DNA of 64,000 nt, from assembly GCA_934454125.1 (NCBI GenBank), contig CAKSFA010000004.1, positions 42,181 to 106,180 on the forward strand. The letters run 5' to 3'. Within the stretch, counting starts at the first letter, position 1. Each line of letters opens with the position of its first letter. Positions 33,885 through 42,604 of this stretch are shown here, in pieces. The notes beneath the pieces were generated by a model. That model was not told the origin of the DNA, searched no databases, and was given only the letters and a program-made list of their open reading frames with translations. This DNA is from an uncultured Eubacteriales bacterium (GTDB taxonomy: Bacteria > Bacillota > Clostridia > Oscillospirales > Acutalibacteraceae). Made by a program: the position numbers and the translations under genes.

Positions 33885-34750
33885 CAAACATACCCCGCTT
33901 GGTCCGGTCGCAACTGTTTGAGCGAAAAATCCAAAATCGGCGCAGAATGTGTCAGCGCACCGCAGGAGATATAATCCACACCGGTCTCGGCCAGTTCTTT
34001 CAGCCGCTCCCGTGTCACATTGCCCGAACACTCCAATTCTGCCCTGCCCGCTGTCAGCTCCACAGCCTGCCGTATCAGTTGTGTATCCATATTGTCCAGC
34101 ATAATAATATCCGCACCAGCTTCCAACGCCTCCTCCAGCATGGCCAGCGTTTCGACTTCAACCTCAATTTTACGCACAAACGGCGCATAAATTCTGGCCG
34201 CCTGCACCGCTGCACCAATGCTGCCAGCTGCGCCAATGTGGTTATCTTTAATCAAAATGCCGTCCGAAAGATTATACCGGTGATTTCGCCCACCACCAAC
34301 CCGCACGGCATACTTTTCAAACAATCTCAGGTTCGGCGTTGTCTTGCGGGTATCCAGCAGCTGCGTGCGTGTGCCCTGCAATTCCTGCACCCAGCTGTGC
34401 GTCAATGTCGCAATCCCGCTCATACGCTGCAAAAAATTCAGCGCAGTGCGTTCTCCGGTCAGCAACGCACGCATATCTCCAGTCACAGTTCCCATCACGT
34501 CGCCGGCATGCACCGCATCGCCATCTGCCGCATCGCAGACAAACGCACTGCTGTGATCCAACAGCGCAAATACCCGTTCAAACACCCACAAGCCTGCTAC
34601 AATGCCGTTCTGCTTGCAAATCAGCTTCGCACTGCCCGCCTGCGGCTTCTGCAAAATCGCCGCCGTTGTCAGGTCTTCACTGGTCACATCCTCCCGCAGC
34701 GCACGCAAAATCGCATCATCCGTTGCAAGATTCTTTACACCATCTATCAT
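33884..34750 (-). CDS. nadC: Nicotinate-nucleotide pyrophosphorylase (quinolinate phosphoribosyltransferase)
   Basis: Forms nicotinate mononucleotide from quinolinate and PRPP. The 288 residues include EDVTSEDLTTAAIL, LNFLQRMSGIATLT, DTRKTTPNLRLFEKYAVRVG, GGGRNHRYNLSDGILIKDNH and IMLDNMD. ATG 34750 is preferred; an in-frame GTG three codons earlier is too close to the GGGAGG site. The start lies within the end of nadB. Confidence 0.95.
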   Translation of the reverse strand: MIDGVKNLATDDAILRALREDVTSEDLTTAAILQKPQAGSAKLICKQNGIVAGLWVFERVFALLDHSSAFVCDAADGDAVHAGDVMGTVTGDMRALLTGERTALNFLQRMSGIATLTHSWVQELQGTRTQLLDTRKTTPNLRLFEKYAVRVGGGRNHRYNLSDGILIKDNHIGAAGSIGAAVQAARIYAPFVRKIEVEVETLAMLEEALEAGADIIMLDNMDTQLIRQAVELTAGRAELECSGNVTRERLKELAETGVDYISCGALTHSAPILDFSLKQLRPDQAGYV

Positions 34751-36044
34751 AAAACGCACCGTCCTCCCGTTTAATTTCCTCCATGATACACCGTTTTACC
34801 TGCCGCTGCAACTGTATCGAGTCCTCACAAGTTGCAGATCGTTCCATCGTCACAACCGGCAGCCGCGGCGATAAATGCTGCACCAAATCAACAGCCGCAC
34901 GCTTTGCAAACACCAAACTTTCCAGCAGAGAATTACTTGCCAGCCGGTTGGCGCCATGCACACCGTTGCATGCCGTTTCACCAATGGCATACAGATGCGC
35001 TGCATCCGTTCTGCCATTTAAATCCACAGCAATCCCTCCCATAAAATAATGCTGCGCCGGCGCAACCGGCACCGGCACTTCTGCCAGATCATATCCCTGC
35101 TCCAGGCAGTGTTGATAAATATGCGGAAAGCGCTGCTGTAAAAACGCTTTCCCCAAATGCATCGCAGAAAGCTGCACAAACGGCACACCATCCTCTCGCA
35201 TCTGCGCCAGCATCTCATCAGTCAGCACATCTCTGGGCTGCAACTCGTCGGTAAAACGCGCACCGCGTGCATCGAGCAACACCGCTCCTTCACCGCGCAA
35301 CGCCTCAGAGATCAAAAAGCCACGCCCAACCTTCCCTGTATACAACACAGTCGGGTGTATCTGTATCCGACTCATATCCTGCAGCGCAACGTCGTGCCGC
35401 CGCGCCATCGCCAACGCATCACCTGTGATGTGCCGATAATTCGTTGTGCTGCCAAACAATCCACCCAAACCACCAGTCGCCAACACCGTTGCCCTGGCAT
35501 AAATTGGCACACACGCCTGCGGTGTACACACCTGCAACCCCACACAGGTTCCTTCCTGCATCAATAAATCCACCGCTGCAGTATGCTCATAAATCGAGAT
35601 ATTCTCGCGCTGCCGCACACGCCTGAGCAATTTTCCGGTAATCTCCGCCCCAGTCTCATCTGCATAATGCAAAATCCGCGCAGTCGAGTGCGCACCTTCT
35701 CTGGTATAACAAAACCCCTGTGCCGTGCGGGTAAACTCCACACCCAGCTCTGTCAGCTCCGCAATGATTTCCGGTGAAGTACGAACCATCACCTCCACCG
35801 CTTTGGCATCGTTGCAGTAATGACCGGCACGCATCGTATCCTCAAAATAGCACGCATAATCATCGGGGTCACGCAACACCGCAATGCCCCCCTGCGCCAG
35901 ATAAGAGTTACTGCACTCTGCCCGCTCTTTGGTCACCACCACAACCTGCAACTTGCGCGGCAACTGCAATGCACAAAACAAACCCGCCGCTCCGGTTCCG
36001 GCAATCAGCACATCGGCTGTCTGCGGCAATGCAGCGCACCTCAC
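34716..36044 (-). CDS. nadB: L-aspartate oxidase
   Basis: FAD enzyme that oxidises aspartate to iminoaspartate, using fumarate or another acceptor in anaerobes. The 442 residues have VLIAGTGAAGLFCALQL, SNSYLAQGGIAV, REGAHSTARILHYADETG, ATGGLGGLFG and GANRLASNSLLESLVF. It is shorter than the E. coli enzyme, lacking most of the C-terminal helical region. The start is GTG 36044, overlapping the nadA stop (GTGA); a TTG five codons later with GAGGTG upstream is an alternative. Confidence 0.94.
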   Translation of the reverse strand: MRCAALPQTADVLIAGTGAAGLFCALQLPRKLQVVVVTKERAECSNSYLAQGGIAVLRDPDDYACYFEDTMRAGHYCNDAKAVEVMVRTSPEIIAELTELGVEFTRTAQGFCYTREGAHSTARILHYADETGAEITGKLLRRVRQRENISIYEHTAAVDLLMQEGTCVGLQVCTPQACVPIYARATVLATGGLGGLFGSTTNYRHITGDALAMARRHDVALQDMSRIQIHPTVLYTGKVGRGFLISEALRGEGAVLLDARGARFTDELQPRDVLTDEMLAQMREDGVPFVQLSAMHLGKAFLQQRFPHIYQHCLEQGYDLAEVPVPVAPAQHYFMGGIAVDLNGRTDAAHLYAIGETACNGVHGANRLASNSLLESLVFAKRAAVDLVQHLSPRLPVVTMERSATCEDSIQLQRQVKRCIMEEIKREDGAFYDRWCKESCNG

Positions 36045-36946
36045 CGTGCAATGCGGTGCATTTCCTGCAGCGCACCCTCCGCCCGCTGCATCAGTGCCTG
36101 CGGCAGCTCCAGCGGCGCTCCGCCGCGCAATGCCTGCTCCACTTTCTCCAGCGTAATCTTCTTCATGTCATCACACACCTGATGCTGTTTCACCGGATAA
36201 AACCGCTTACCGGGATTTTCCTTCTGCAAATTATAAAACATACCCGTCTCACTGCAAATGATAAACTCCTGCGCATCGCTCTGCGCCGCATATGCCAAAA
36301 TACCCGAGGTACTGCCGGCATAATCAGCCAGAGCCACCACCTCCGGTCTGCACTCCGGGTGCACCAGCACCTTCGCCTGTGGGTGACGCACCTTTGCAGT
36401 CTGCACATGGTGCACCGTAATATCATGGTGCACACAGCAAAAACCGGTATGAAACAAAAACGTCTTTTCTGTCACAATCTCAGCAAGATTACGCCCCAAA
36501 TTGCCGTCCGGTATAAAATAAATATGCGTCTGCGGCAAAGCCCGCACAATCCGTTCCGCATTCGAAGAAGTCACACAAACATCTGCGCAAGCTTTAATCT
36601 CCGCCGTCGAATTGATATAACACACCACTGCCACATCTTCATACTGCGCCCGAATCCGCTCCACGTCCTGCGGCGTTACCATATGTGCCATCGGGCAGTC
36701 TGCCTGTGGCTCTGCCATAATCACCGTCTTTTCAGGGCTCAAAATTTTTGCACTTTCCGCCATAAATTCCACTCCGCAAAACAAAATGGTGCTGCATGGG
36801 CTTTGCGCAGCCTGCTTGCTCAAATAGTAAGAATCACCTACAAAATCCGCAATCTCCTGCACGCTGCCGTCCACATAATAATGCGCCAGTATCACGGCAT
36901 CACGCTCTTGTTTCAACGCCAAAATGCGCTGTTGTATCTCCTGCAT
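36041..36946 (-). CDS. nadA: Quinolinate synthase
   Basis: [4Fe-4S] enzyme condensing iminoaspartate with dihydroxyacetone phosphate. The 301 residues belong to the short three-cysteine type: ligands are likely in ADCPMAHM, HPECRPEV and VCDDMKKITLEKV. LAHYYVDGSVQEIADFVGDS is also diagnostic. ATG 36946 has GAGGAG 8 bases upstream; a GTG three codons earlier lies in that site. It is the first gene of nadA-nadB-nadC-niaR. Confidence 0.95.
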   Translation of the reverse strand: MQEIQQRILALKQERDAVILAHYYVDGSVQEIADFVGDSYYLSKQAAQSPCSTILFCGVEFMAESAKILSPEKTVIMAEPQADCPMAHMVTPQDVERIRAQYEDVAVVCYINSTAEIKACADVCVTSSNAERIVRALPQTHIYFIPDGNLGRNLAEIVTEKTFLFHTGFCCVHHDITVHHVQTAKVRHPQAKVLVHPECRPEVVALADYAGSTSGILAYAAQSDAQEFIICSETGMFYNLQKENPGKRFYPVKQHQVCDDMKKITLEKVEQALRGGAPLELPQALMQRAEGALQEMHRIAR

Positions 36947-36973
36947 CTCAATCACTCCTCTTTCGTGATATCA

Positions 36974-37012
36974 GTATTACACAACCCGTTTTATATGTCA
37001 ACTCAGGTGACA
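36974..37012 (-). promoter_or_regulatory. Promoter and probable NiaR operator of the nad operon
   Basis: Minus-strand TTGACA (36996-37001), 16 bases and TAATAC (36974-36979). A dyad TGTCA(7)TGACA (36996-37012) overlaps the -35 box, and another TGTCTTGTCA lies just beside it. A dyad on the -35 box of an operon that ends in niaR fits autoregulated repression. Confidence 0.65.
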
Positions 37013-37097
37013 AGACAGTAAATATTTTTGTAATATCGCAACGAAAACCCGCCCAATCCATCCTCTTTGCTGTGAAAATTGCCATTTTGGCCATCGT

Positions 37098-37126
37098 TTG
37101 CAAACCGCCGCTTTTTCGCGTATAAT
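37098..37126 (+). promoter_or_regulatory. Probable promoter of the nucleotide-sugar dehydratase gene
   Basis: TTGCAA (37098-37103), 17 bases and a perfect TATAAT (37121-37126). Confidence 0.55.
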
Positions 37127-37161
37127 GGCAATAAACAATCGGCAAAAAAGGGGAAAACACC

Positions 37162-38178
37162 ATGTTAAAAGGAAAGAAACTGCTGATTACCGGCGGCACC
37201 GGCTCGTTCGGCAACGCCGTGCTGCAGCGCTGTTTGTCCGAAGGGCTGTCCGAAATCCGCATTTTTTCAAGAGACGAAAAAAAACAGGCAGATATGCGCC
37301 GCCGCTGCCACAATGAAACTATTCAGTATTACCTCGGCGATGTGCGGGATCCAAACAGCCTGCGACAAGCCATGTACGGGGTAGACTACGTGTTTCACGC
37401 CGCTGCACTCAAGCAGGTGCCCAGCTGCGAGTTTTTCCCGCTCGAAGCCGTAAAAACCAACGTGCTGGGCACCGAAAACGTACTCACCGCCGCCATAGAC
37501 TGCGGTGTGCAAAAAGTCATCTGTCTCTCTACCGACAAAGCCGTTTATCCGGTCAACGCCATGGGTGCCTCCAAAGCACTGATGGAAAAAGTCTGCGTTG
37601 CCAAAGCCAGAACCATCCCTGCCACCCAAACGCTCATCTGCGCCACACGCTACGGCAACGTCCTGTGCTCGCGTGGTTCTGTTATTCCATTGTTCATCGA
37701 GCAAATCAAAGCCGGCAAACCACTCACAATCACCGACCCCAACATGACCCGCTTTATGATGAGCCTGCAAGAAGCCGTCGATCTGGTGCTGTTTGCGTTC
37801 CAACACGCACAGCAAGGCGATATCCTGGTGCAAAAAGCGCCCGCCTGCACCATCGGCATCTTGGCACAGGCCGTGCAAGATCTGTTCGGCGTTACCGGTC
37901 AGCCCCAAATCATCGGTGCACGCCACGGCGAAAAACGATACGAAACACTGCTGACCAAAGGAGAATGTGCCGCCGCCATCGACCTTGGCAAGTTTTACCG
38001 CATTCCCATGGACAGCCGCAAGCTCGATTACAATCACTACCAAATGGAGCCGCAGCAAACCCGGCCCAATCTCCCCGAATCATTCAATTCCAACAACACC
38101 GTGCAGCTCACCAAAGCACAGGTCATCACTTACTTGCAAAGTCTCCCCTTTATTCAAAACGCACTGGCAGGCAACTAG
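37162..38178 (+). CDS. UDP-sugar 4,6-dehydratase / epimerase (CapD/CapE/PseB family)
   Basis: A 338-residue short-chain dehydrogenase/reductase acting on nucleotide sugars for surface polysaccharide or glycan synthesis. The N-terminus has LLITGGTGSFGNAVL for NAD(P). The catalytic region CLSTDKAVYPVNAMGASKAL followed by MEK has MxxxK instead of YxxxK, as in the UDP-GlcNAc dehydratases CapE and PseB. RYGNVLCSRGSVIPLF and DPNMTRFMMSLQEAVDLVL are also typical. It stands alone between a promoter and a terminator, without other capsule genes, so its pathway cannot be named. Confidence 0.85.
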   Translation: MLKGKKLLITGGTGSFGNAVLQRCLSEGLSEIRIFSRDEKKQADMRRRCHNETIQYYLGDVRDPNSLRQAMYGVDYVFHAAALKQVPSCEFFPLEAVKTNVLGTENVLTAAIDCGVQKVICLSTDKAVYPVNAMGASKALMEKVCVAKARTIPATQTLICATRYGNVLCSRGSVIPLFIEQIKAGKPLTITDPNMTRFMMSLQEAVDLVLFAFQHAQQGDILVQKAPACTIGILAQAVQDLFGVTGQPQIIGARHGEKRYETLLTKGECAAAIDLGKFYRIPMDSRKLDYNHYQMEPQQTRPNLPESFNSNNTVQLTKAQVITYLQSLPFIQNALAGN

Positions 38179-38185
38179 CCACAAA

Positions 38186-38213
38186 AAAAAGCACCCCGTC
38201 AGGGTGCTTTTTT
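38186..38213. terminator. Bidirectional terminator
   Basis: GCACCC and GGGTGC around CGTCA with an A run before and a T run after. It serves the dehydratase gene and the convergent ilv operon. Confidence 0.9.
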
Positions 38214-38217
38214 CATC

Positions 38218-38595
38218 TCAATCAACTTGCGCAATCAGTTCTACTTCAACCAGCGCATTTTTGGGCAGCTGCTTCACCGCCACACAAGAGCGCGCCGGCT
38301 TTCCGGTAAAATACTGCTCATATACCGCATTAAACGCTCCAAAATCCGCCATGTCAGACAAAAAACAGGTCGTTTTCACCACTTTGGTAAAATCGCTGCC
38401 AGCCACCTGCAAAACAGCCTGCAAATTTTTCATCACCTGCTGCGCCTGCACCGTAATATCTCCCTGCACCATCTCTCCCGTTGCAGGAATCAACGGAATC
38501 TGCCCGCTGGTAAACAGCAAATTCCCGCTCACAACCGCCTGTGAATAGGGCCCGATCGCTGCCGGTGCCTGCTCTGTTTGAATCGTTTTTATCAT
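38218..38595 (-). CDS. ridA: RidA family enamine/imine deaminase
   Basis: Hydrolyses reactive enamine/imine intermediates, such as 2-aminoacrylate and 2-aminocrotonate released by PLP dehydratases. The 125 residues are the standard length: PAAIGPYSQAVVSGNLLFTS, GQIPLIPATGEM, VVKTTCFLSDMADF and KPARSCVAVKQLPKNALVEV with the key arginine. ATG 38595 lies 11 bp past the threonine dehydratase coding end with GAGGTG upstream. Being next to ilvA fits its role exactly. Confidence 0.95.
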   Translation of the reverse strand: MIKTIQTEQAPAAIGPYSQAVVSGNLLFTSGQIPLIPATGEMVQGDITVQAQQVMKNLQAVLQVAGSDFTKVVKTTCFLSDMADFGAFNAVYEQYFTGKPARSCVAVKQLPKNALVEVELIAQVD

Positions 38596-38600
38596 AGGTA

Positions 38601-39806
38601 TCACCTCTCTTTTCCAATAATTTTATAGCCATGTTTTGTCAATGCCTGTTCAATCTCCAAAATATGCGCGTGGTCCCGCGTCTCCATCACCAAATGCAGA
38701 TAACAACCGTTCACGTTCGTGTTCTCTCCGCTTCTGTCATGATGCACGGCCACCACATTGCCGCCCGTTTCTGCAATAATGCGCGAAACATCGCTCAACT
38801 GCCCCGGTTTGTCCACCAGCTCCAGCGTAATATCCGCCGAGCGTCCGGTTTTGAGCAAGCCACGTGTAATCACGCGCGACAAAATCGTCACATCAATGTT
38901 GCCGCCAGATACCAAACAGACCACCTTTTTCCCTTTAACATCCACCTTATTGAACAACGCCGCGGCAACTGCAACAGCGCCCGCGCCCTCTGCAATCAGC
39001 TTTTGCTGCTCGATCAGTGTCAAAATCGCCGTTGCAATCTCATCGTCCGTCACCGTCACAATTTCATCCACATACTGCTCACACAAGTCATACGTCAAAT
39101 CACCCGGCTGCTTCACAGCAATACCATCGGCAATGGTCGCCACATAGTCCAGCGTCTCAATGTGATGGTGCTGCACCGAATTATACATCGACGGCGCCCC
39201 CATCGCCTGCACGCCATACACCTTGCAGTTCGGCCGCAGCGATTTCACCGCAAACGCCACGCCGCCAATCAGACCACCGCCGCCAATGGGCACAATCACC
39301 GCATCCAAATCCGACAACTGATCCAGCAACTCCAGTCCGATGCTGCCCTGTCCGGCAATCACATCCTCATCGTTAAACGGGTGAATAAACGTGCTCCCCG
39401 TCTCCTGCTGCAACTGGCACGCTTTGTTATAAGCATCGTCATACACACCCTTTACCAAGCACACCTGCGCACCATACCGCTTTGTCGCCTCCACTTTCGA
39501 AATCGGCGCACCGTCCGGTATGCAAATCAATGCCGAGATCCCGTTTTTCGCCGCAGCCAATGCAACCCCCTGCGCATGATTCCCCGCCGAACAGGCAATC
39601 ACCCCCTTGGCCTTCTCTTCCTCAGAAAGCTGCGAAATTTTATAATATGCCCCCCGCACCTTAAACGAGCCAGTCGTCTGCAAATTCTCCGTCTTCAGAT
39701 AAAGCTCACACTCCGGGTTGATATGCGGCGCCAAAATCAAATCCGTTTTGCGCACCACGTCCCGCAAAACATAAGAGGCATGGTAAATCTTATCCAATGT
39801 CAGCAT
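38601..39806 (-). CDS. ilvA: Threonine dehydratase with one ACT domain
   Basis: PLP enzyme converting threonine to 2-oxobutanoate, the first step to isoleucine. The 401 residues from ATG 39806 (GGAGAG 8 bases upstream) include the PLP-lysine motif LQTTGSFKVRGA, SAGNHAQGVALAA, IPIGGGGLIGGVA and SGGNID. A single C-terminal ACT domain (ITLELVDKPGQLSDVSRII) gives the short Firmicutes form, not the E. coli IlvA with two regulatory domains. Operon position supports a biosynthetic role. Confidence 0.93.
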   Translation of the reverse strand: MLTLDKIYHASYVLRDVVRKTDLILAPHINPECELYLKTENLQTTGSFKVRGAYYKISQLSEEEKAKGVIACSAGNHAQGVALAAAKNGISALICIPDGAPISKVEATKRYGAQVCLVKGVYDDAYNKACQLQQETGSTFIHPFNDEDVIAGQGSIGLELLDQLSDLDAVIVPIGGGGLIGGVAFAVKSLRPNCKVYGVQAMGAPSMYNSVQHHHIETLDYVATIADGIAVKQPGDLTYDLCEQYVDEIVTVTDDEIATAILTLIEQQKLIAEGAGAVAVAAALFNKVDVKGKKVVCLVSGGNIDVTILSRVITRGLLKTGRSADITLELVDKPGQLSDVSRIIAETGGNVVAVHHDRSGENTNVNGCYLHLVMETRDHAHILEIEQALTKHGYKIIGKER

Positions 39807-39833
39807 ATAATCTTCTCTCCCAATTCCCATTGT

Positions 39834-40325
39834 TTACTTTTCCATCGCCATCGTGCCGGTACGCAAAATCTTCACAATACCATACGGCCGGCAGCACGCC
39901 ACAAACGAATCCAGCATCGCAGGCGTCCCGGTCAACTCTGCAATCATCTCTGTCTCCGAAACATTCAAAATCCCTGCATGAAACACATTGGCCACCGCCA
40001 CCAGTTTGTCCGAGGTTTCATCCGTCCTGCGCAGCTTAATCAGCAAATGCTCACGCACCACCGCATCATTGTCATGCAACACGGTCACCTGCACAATCTC
40101 CGCCAGCTTACTCAGTTGTTTGTCCACCTGGCTCACAATCCGGTCATCGCCCTGCACCACGATCAAAATCTGAGATTTTTGCGCATCCTCCGTCTGCGCT
40201 GCAACAATGCTTTTGATGTTATAGCACCGCCGGCTGAACAATCCTGCAATCCGCAGCAACACCCCAGCGTGATTCTGCGCCAACACCGAAAGAATATACT
40301 CCCGTTCTTCCTGATGCACCATCAT
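39834..40325 (-). CDS. ilvN: Acetolactate synthase small (regulatory) subunit
   Basis: Regulatory subunit that activates IlvB and confers branched-chain amino acid feedback. The 163 residues start with an ACT domain (EYILSVLAQNHAGVLLRIAG, LFSRRCYNIKSI), followed by the ALS small-subunit C-terminal domain (IAELTGTPAMLDSFV). It overlaps ilvB by 4 bp. Confidence 0.94.
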   Translation of the reverse strand: MMVHQEEREYILSVLAQNHAGVLLRIAGLFSRRCYNIKSIVAAQTEDAQKSQILIVVQGDDRIVSQVDKQLSKLAEIVQVTVLHDNDAVVREHLLIKLRRTDETSDKLVAVANVFHAGILNVSETEMIAELTGTPAMLDSFVACCRPYGIVKILRTGTMAMEK

Positions 40326-42031
40326 TGCGCTCCCCCCTCCATCTCCAAAATCGGCTCTTCTGCTGAAGCACCGGCCGGCACCATCGGCAATACATTAAAA
40401 TCTCTGTGCACATGGCAGGCCACCAACACCGGCTCATTCAGACTCAGCGCCTGTGTCAGCACCGGCACCAGCTCCTCTTTTGTAGAAATCTCAAACGCCT
40501 TGATGCCAAACGCCTCCGCCAGCTTGACATAATCGGTCTGCTTCTCCTGCGTCGTTTGTGAAAAACGGTGCTCATAAAACAGCTTTTGCCACTGGCGCAC
40601 CATGCCCAAAACCGTATTGTCCAACACCAGCTCCACCACCGGTATCTGATACTTCGCAAGCGTCGAAAGCTCGTTGCAGTTCATATGAAAACTGCCGTCT
40701 CCGGCAATGTTGATCACCTTTTTGTCCGGCTTTGCCAGCTGTGCGCCCATCGCTGCACCCAAACCAAAGCCCATCGTTCCCAGCCCGCCAGAGGTAATCA
40801 ACTGCCGCGGGTGACGAAAACAGTAATACTGCGCCGCCCACATCTGGTGCTGGCCCACCTCCGTGGTCAACACCGCCTCGCTGTGCGTCAGCTCTGTCAG
40901 CGCATCAAACAGTGCCTGCGGCGTAACCCCCTGCGGCTCAATCGCCTTCTGCACCAGCGGGTATTCCTGCTTCCACTGCAAAATCTGCCCCATCCATTCC
41001 GGGTGGCGTTGCTGCGGCAACTTTTCATTGAGCAGATGCAAAATCTCTTTTGCATCGCCGCCCAACTTCAGCGTTACATCGATGTTTTTATTAAACTCCG
41101 CCGGGTCAATGTCAATTTGAATAACCGGGCAATGCCGTGCAAACAACCCCGCATTGCAAATCACACGGTCCGAAAACCGCGTGCCCACCGCCACAAACAA
41201 ATCACAGTGTTTCAGCGCCTGCGCCGAGGTTTTGGTGCCATGCATGCCCAGCATTCCCATATACCGCTGATTCGCCTGATCAAACCCGCCCTGGCACATC
41301 AAAGAACACGCCACCGGCGCATCTATTTTCTCCACCAGTGTGCGCAGCTCATCGCTTGCCTCTGCAGCCAGCAATCCGCCACCGGTATACACAAACGGCC
41401 GCTTGCTCTTTACAATCAACTCCACCGCTCGTTCCAGCTTTTCCGGTCTCAGCGGCTTTACCGGCTTTGGCAGCGGCAAATATGCAGCGGTCTGCTGCGT
41501 GTCGCTCGCCGGTGTAAATTCACACACCTGCGCCGTAATATCCTTTGGCACGTCCACCAACACCGGGCCTTTCCGTCCTTCCTGTGCAATCGCAAATGCC
41601 TGCCGCAGCGTGTCCGCCAGATACTCCACCTTTTTCACAATAAAATTATGCTTGGTAATGGGCATCGTCACACCGGTAATATCCACCTCCTGAAAGCTGT
41701 CCAATCCCAGCAGGTTCAAATTCACATTGCCGGTAATGGCCACCACCGGCACCGAGTCCATATACGCCGTGGCAATTCCCGTCACCAAATTGGTCGCACC
41801 CGGTCCCGAGGTCGCAATGCAAACGCCCGTTTTCCCGCTTGCACGGGCATAGCCGTCTGCCGCATGCGCCGCAGCCTGCTCATGTGCGGTGCAAATATGA
41901 TCGATCCTGTCGCTGTATTCATACAACGCATCATAAATATTCAAAACAGCGCCGCCCGGGTAGCCAAACACGGTGTCCACCTGCTGCTCCAATAAGCACT
42001 CCATAATAATCTGCGCGCCTGTCAGTTTCAT
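40322..42031 (-). CDS. ilvB: Acetolactate synthase large (catalytic) subunit
   Basis: ThDP- and FAD-dependent enzyme making 2-acetolactate or 2-aceto-2-hydroxybutyrate. The 569 residues from ATG 42031 (GAGGAG 8 bases upstream) have VFGYPGGAVLNIYDAL, HEQAAAHAADGYARASGK, TSGPGATNLVTGIA and the ThDP-binding GDGSFHMNCNELSTL. It is the first gene of ilvB-ilvN-ilvA-ridA, behind a T-box leader. The downstream genes ilvC and ilvD are not in the window. Confidence 0.96.
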   Translation of the reverse strand: MKLTGAQIIMECLLEQQVDTVFGYPGGAVLNIYDALYEYSDRIDHICTAHEQAAAHAADGYARASGKTGVCIATSGPGATNLVTGIATAYMDSVPVVAITGNVNLNLLGLDSFQEVDITGVTMPITKHNFIVKKVEYLADTLRQAFAIAQEGRKGPVLVDVPKDITAQVCEFTPASDTQQTAAYLPLPKPVKPLRPEKLERAVELIVKSKRPFVYTGGGLLAAEASDELRTLVEKIDAPVACSLMCQGGFDQANQRYMGMLGMHGTKTSAQALKHCDLFVAVGTRFSDRVICNAGLFARHCPVIQIDIDPAEFNKNIDVTLKLGGDAKEILHLLNEKLPQQRHPEWMGQILQWKQEYPLVQKAIEPQGVTPQALFDALTELTHSEAVLTTEVGQHQMWAAQYYCFRHPRQLITSGGLGTMGFGLGAAMGAQLAKPDKKVINIAGDGSFHMNCNELSTLAKYQIPVVELVLDNTVLGMVRQWQKLFYEHRFSQTTQEKQTDYVKLAEAFGIKAFEISTKEELVPVLTQALSLNEPVLVACHVHRDFNVLPMVPAGASAEEPILEMEGGAQ

Positions 42032-42073
42032 AATCCCATCTCCTCTTTCCTTGTGGCCGTTTCCCACACCATC

Positions 42074-42352
42074 AAAAAAGCCCCCGCCTCTACTGTAAAT
42101 CAATAGAGACGAAGGCAATGCTCCGCGGTACCACTCAATTTATTGCCCAATCGGCAATCACTCTTAGCGTCTGTCAACGCCTGCTCTGATAACGGTGAGA
42201 AACCGGACGAACCTACTTTTCAAAATATTGTGTTCAGCCGTCTGCTCAAGGGTGATTTTACGCGATGCCCATACTGCCTTCCACCAACCGGCAGCTCTCT
42301 GCAATCGGCGTCTCGCGCGCCTTCCCTGTCTCTGCATGTTTTTCATATATCT
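42074..42352 (-). ncRNA. T-box leader (isoleucine type) with terminator
   Basis: On the minus strand the hallmark GAGTGGTACCGCGG lies at 42123-42137. It is followed by a terminator stem CGTCTCTA/TAGAGGCG and a TTTTTT run (42074-42079). Upstream in the leader are the stem I elements AGAGAG and GGTTGGTGGAAGGC and a specifier region AAAATCACCC, in which ATC (42254-42256) reads isoleucine. TGGT in the antiterminator fits a tRNA with discriminator A. Uncharged tRNA(Ile) would let transcription reach ilvB. Confidence 0.93.
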
Positions 42353-42358
42353 GCTTTT

Positions 42359-42387
42359 ATCATATGCCTACTGTTTCCATTTGTCAA
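42359..42387 (-). promoter_or_regulatory. Promoter of the ilv operon
   Basis: Minus-strand TTGACA (42382-42387), exactly 17 bases and TATGAT (42359-42364), about 320 bp upstream of ilvB and directly before the T-box leader. Confidence 0.8.
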
Positions 42388-42494
42388 GCCAAAAAACAGA
42401 TTTTTCGCCCTCTGCGCTCCAAACCTGTCACAATATCACCTGCAAATTTCTCCAAAATCCACATTTTACTATAGACGAACTACCATTGTTATTG

Positions 42495-42595
42495 TATAAT
42501 ATTAAATCGGAATCACCTCAAAAAAACCATATCAAAACAAATTACATATTCGGGCAGCCCCGCTGTCCGTGCAAACTCCAAACTGGAGAAAGGAG
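42495..42595 (+). promoter_or_regulatory. Promoter region and leader of the Rrf2 regulator gene
   Basis: A perfect TATAAT (42495-42500) has no clear -35 box. The following leader can form two small hairpins, GGGCAGC/GCTGTCC (about 42553-42569) and CTCCA/TGGAG (about 42576-42587), just before AAAGGAG (42589-42595). The weak -35 would suit an activated or repressed promoter; the details are not visible. Confidence 0.45.
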
Positions 42596-42604
42596 ATTAC
42601 ATGA

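Noticed and set aside
35774..37021. 415-codon plus-strand frame opposite nadA/nadB
   Set aside because: Antisense shadow; composition follows the complement of nadA.
38631..40532. 633-codon open frame on the plus strand opposite ilvA and ilvN
   Set aside because: It is the antisense of two clearly identified genes, reads as His/Arg/Asn-rich nonsense and has no start signal.
40568..41995. 475-codon open frame opposite ilvB
   Set aside because: Antisense shadow of ilvB with no family resemblance.
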